64,000 nt of DNA from Iocasia fonsfrigidae. Its GTDB lineage: Bacteria; Bacillota; Halanaerobiia; Halanaerobiales; DTU029. The stretch spans positions 1,282,137 through 1,346,136 of the forward strand of contig NZ_CP046640.1 of assembly GCF_017751145.1 (NCBI RefSeq), read 5' to 3'. Position 1 is the stretch's first letter. Each line of letters begins with the position of its first letter. Below, in pieces: positions 62,439 to 64,000 of the stretch. The position numbers were made by a program, and so were the translations under genes. The notes under the pieces are model-generated. The model was not told where the DNA came from. It did no database searches and saw only the letters and a list, made by a program, of their open reading frames with translations.

Positions 62439-62504
62439 AAACTCGTATTTATCTGCAAATAGGATATAATCAATTTTATTGCTTGATAATAGAGATACTG
62501 TTGT

Positions 62505-62533
62505 TTGATATATTGATTATTTTACGATATAAT
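62505..62533 (+). promoter_or_regulatory. Promoter of sugar transporter operon
   Basis: TTGATA (62505-62510), 17-bp spacer, TATAAT (62528-62533). Transcription would begin near 62540, 18 nt before the first hairpin of the ANTAR-type leader. Confidence 0.75.
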
Positions 62534-62557
62534 GATTTTATAAAATTTAATATTTTT

Positions 62558-62605
62558 CTATGCTCATGAACGGCATAGGCATAATTAAAAGGTCATGGAC
62601 GCCTT
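62558..62605 (+). promoter_or_regulatory. Tandem-hairpin ANTAR target
   Basis: Hairpin P1: CTATGC (62558-62563), loop TCATGAACG, GCATAG (62573-62578). Hairpin P2: AAGG (62589-62592), loop TCATGGACG, CCTT (62602-62605). The 9-nt loops differ at one base. P2's loop and 3' arm are the 5' arm of the terminator that follows, so P2 and terminator exclude each other. This is the arrangement bound by EutV- and NasR-type ANTAR proteins; a hexaloop ATGGAC in P2 has the expected A1 and G4, while P1 has A at position 4. Confidence 0.72.
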
Positions 62606-62643
62606 GTATTCTATTTTAATGAATACTGGGTGTCCATTTTTAA
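62595..62643 (+). terminator. Terminator in the ANTAR leader
   Basis: 17-bp imperfect stem: ATGGACGCCTTGTATTC (62595-62611) pairs with GAATACTGGGTGTCCAT (62621-62637) with two wobbles and one mismatch, then a T-rich tail. It lies 180 bp before the binding-protein gene and overlaps hairpin P2. Confidence 0.85.
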
Positions 62644-62725
62644 TTTATAACAAATTTTACCAAAAAAATTGCCTATAATTAATATAAGAATATAAAGGGG
62701 GAAACTTTAAAAAATTGGAGGTGAT

Positions 62726-62764
62726 ATGGAAAAAGTTATAGGGGAAGCCCTATATGTTCTGTGA
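62726..62764 (+). CDS. Possible 12-codon leader peptide
   Basis: ATG 62726 directly follows a perfect ggaggtgat and encodes MEKVIGEALYVL before TGA. Such a strong site ahead of a tiny frame, between the leader terminator and the binding-protein gene, suggests either a leader peptide or the relic 5' end of a lost gene. Low certainty. Confidence 0.35.
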   Translation: MEKVIGEALYVL

Positions 62765-62822
62765 TATTTTATTGGAAAAGTAATAAGCGGTTAAAACTCA
62801 AATTTTAAAAGGAGTGATTTTT

Positions 62823-63791
62823 TTGTTAAAAAGCAAACGGTTTATTATTATCTTAGGAGTTATTTTAACTACGATATTTATTTCCACTTCAATTTTGGCA
62901 GCTGGGTTTAATCAGGAAGATTTATTAGAACCAGTAGATAAGACCCTTAAATTTGTCTTTATCCCTAAAGTTGTTCATCCCTGGTATGATGTTGTTAGAG
63001 CTGGTGCTGAAAAAGCCATCGAAGAGTTTGCAGACCAGGGGATCAAAATTGATCTGAAATGGGATGCACCACCAACTGCAGAAATAACTGCTCATATGAA
63101 AAAAATAGAAGCAAATATTAGTGCCCGTCCAGATGGAATGGCAATAGCAGTCTTAGACCCTGCCACTAATACTCAGGTTATTAATGATGCAGTAAATGCA
63201 GGATTAAATGTGGTTACTTTTGATACAGATGCACCTGATAGTCTAAGGGCTTGTTATATTGGACATGACAAAAATTTTGAAGATGGCTATGTACTTGGAG
63301 AATTTTTGGCCAAAAAAATAAATTATAAGGGTGAAGTAGCTATCCTGAGTGGTACATTAAGTGCACCAAATCATGTGGGGCGTGTAAATGGTTTTAAAGC
63401 TGCAATTGAACAGTATCCATATATAAAAATTGTAACTGAAAGACCTGATAATGATTCACTACAAAAGGCTATGGAATTAACTGAAAATATAATTCAAGCC
63501 TTCCCTAATATAGATGGTTTCTTTGGTTGTAATGCTACAAATCCTATAGGGGCAGCACGTGCTGTGGAAAATGCAGGTTTAGTAGGGAAAGTTCACATTG
63601 TTGGTATGGATGATCTAGATGAAACAATTCAATATGTCCAAAAAGGTGTTATTGATGCTGTTAAAATTCAACGTCAATGGGAAATTGGTTACTGGACTGT
63701 AAAATATTTGGTGGCAATGAATCAAAACCATACTATACCAGAGGAACACCCTACTGGTTCAAAAGTAATTACTGGTAGTGATTTAAACTAA
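62823..63791 (+). CDS. Periplasmic sugar-binding protein of ABC transporter
   Basis: 322 residues. Signal peptide about 1-27 (IIILGVILTTIFISTSILAA) with no lipobox cysteine. The mature part is a ribose/galactose-type binding protein (Peripla_BP_4): FVFIPKVVHPWYDVVRAGAEKAIEEF, PDGMAIAVLDPATNTQVINDAVNAGLNVVTFDTDAP, FFGCNATNPIGAARAVENAG. TTG 62823 follows aaaggag by about 8 nt. It is the first gene after the ANTAR leader; the ATPase gene follows. The sugar is unknown and the protein differs clearly from the one at 20432. Confidence 0.88.
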   Translation: MLKSKRFIIILGVILTTIFISTSILAAGFNQEDLLEPVDKTLKFVFIPKVVHPWYDVVRAGAEKAIEEFADQGIKIDLKWDAPPTAEITAHMKKIEANISARPDGMAIAVLDPATNTQVINDAVNAGLNVVTFDTDAPDSLRACYIGHDKNFEDGYVLGEFLAKKINYKGEVAILSGTLSAPNHVGRVNGFKAAIEQYPYIKIVTERPDNDSLQKAMELTENIIQAFPNIDGFFGCNATNPIGAARAVENAGLVGKVHIVGMDDLDETIQYVQKGVIDAVKIQRQWEIGYWTVKYLVAMNQNHTIPEEHPTGSKVITGSDLN

Positions 63792-63802
63792 TTTTACTTT
63801 TA

Positions 63803-63834
63803 TCTCATACCGATCATATATGATCGGTATGAGA
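63803..63834. terminator. 32-bp perfect palindrome between transporter genes
   Basis: TCTCATACCGATCATA and its exact complement (63803-63818, 63819-63834), 11 bp after the binding-protein stop. No T tract follows. It probably stabilises the upstream mRNA or cuts down read-through so that binding protein is made in excess over ATPase; an operator is the alternative. Confidence 0.65.
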
Positions 63835-63854
63835 TTATTGTAAAGGGAAAGGAA

Positions 63855-64000
63855 GTGATTTCAATTAATAATGTAGTAATGGAAATCAAAAATATATCTA
63901 AATCTTTTCCAGGAGTTAAGGCTCTAAATAATGTAAGTATGACCCTTAAAAAAGGGGAGATACATGCTTTAATTGGTGAAAATGGAGCTGGTAAAAGCAC
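63855..64000 (+). CDS. Sugar ABC transporter ATPase, N-terminal part (runs off window)
   Basis: 48 codons visible: [19 protein letters not shown], then [20 protein letters not shown], the start of an RbsA/MglA-type ATPase up to Walker A. GTG 63855 (in ggaagtgatt) or ATG 63879 may be the start; the former leaves only a close aaagg upstream, the latter has no near site. It belongs to the transporter operon with the binding protein at 62823 and is cut by the window end. Confidence 0.9.
   Translation, partial: MISINNVVMEIKNISKSFPGVKALNNVSMTLKKGEIHALIGENGAGKS

Noticed and set aside
1-64000. CRISPR arrays, tRNA/rRNA genes, prophage or intact insertion sequences
   Set aside because: No regularly spaced direct repeats, no tRNA-like cloverleaf or rRNA sequence, and no transposase, integrase or phage structural gene was found by reading; absence by eye is not proof.

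Overview
The window reads as a chromosomal segment of a low-G+C, anaerobic, fermentative bacterium of the Firmicutes that has an outer membrane, most likely the order Halanaerobiales. The pointers are Firmicutes-type ribosome binding sites and promoters, [FeFe]-hydrogenase maturases (HydE, HydG), SpoVS, an AraR-type arabinose repressor and a BCCT osmolyte carrier. These sit beside a TonB-dependent receptor with its own TonB/ExbB/ExbD, which only makes sense in a diderm cell. I see no rRNA, tRNA, CRISPR array, prophage or intact insertion sequence.

Layout. 0-2.4 kb: a NiaR-type repressor, then an operator/promoter controlling a small membrane protein plus a sodium:solute symporter. 2.4-4.5 kb: small proteins, a dispersed structured repeat, a LUD-domain protein and a long hairpin that could be 6S RNA. 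4.6-8.3 kb: TetR regulator plus a three-gene 2-hydroxyacyl-CoA-dehydratase-like/activase operon. 8.3-11.7 kb (minus strand): TM1266-like regulator, hydE, hydG and a small unknown gene, behind an attenuator-like leader. 11.7-13.2 kb: DUF5320 protein, flavin reductase, Fur-family regulator and a broken NifX-like gene. 13.3-16.3 kb (minus): a HelD-like helicase and an AraC-GNAT fusion, probably acquired. 16.6-25.9 kb: the L-arabinose regulon (araR, sugar ABC transporter, araD, araA, araB-like kinase). 26.0-27.8 kb: a decayed signalling/transport locus. 28.1-33.5 kb: HAD phosphatase, then a cobalamin riboswitch followed by btuB-tonB-exbB-exbD. 33.7-43.0 kb: sbcD, sbcC, addB, addA-like recombination nuclease operon. 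43.0-59.8 kb: mostly solo housekeeping genes (MATE, SpoVS, aminotransferase, DUF1385, HAD, OFA carrier, ABC exporter, purine permease plus phosphoribosyltransferase, BCCT, YgiQ, ferritin-like, glyoxalase). 59.9-64.0 kb: an unusual sensor/transport locus that runs off the window end.

The most interesting system is the last one. A histidine kinase (59953-61815) carries at its N-terminus a sugar-transporter-type ABC ATPase domain whose Walker B Asp and H-loop His are replaced, followed by GAF, HisKA_2 and HATPase domains. Its partner is a receiver-ANTAR regulator. Right after it lie a promoter and a leader holding two tandem hairpins with nearly identical loops; the second overlaps the 5' arm of a terminator, the layout expected for ANTAR antitermination. 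Downstream are a sugar-binding protein and a sugar ABC ATPase. I infer that the kinase monitors the transporter or its substrate through its ABC-like domain and that the ANTAR protein then lets transcription into the transporter genes. A truncated paralogue of the kinase at 26-27.3 kb is fused to a fragment of a sugar ABC ATPase and then to a dehydrogenase fragment, as though a second copy of the locus collapsed by internal deletions.

Several regulatory circuits can be read directly: NiaR operator over a consensus promoter, AraR operators at araR and before the arabinose ABC genes, cobalamin riboswitch before btuB, an attenuator before the hydrogenase maturation genes, and a leader terminator before the BCCT gene.
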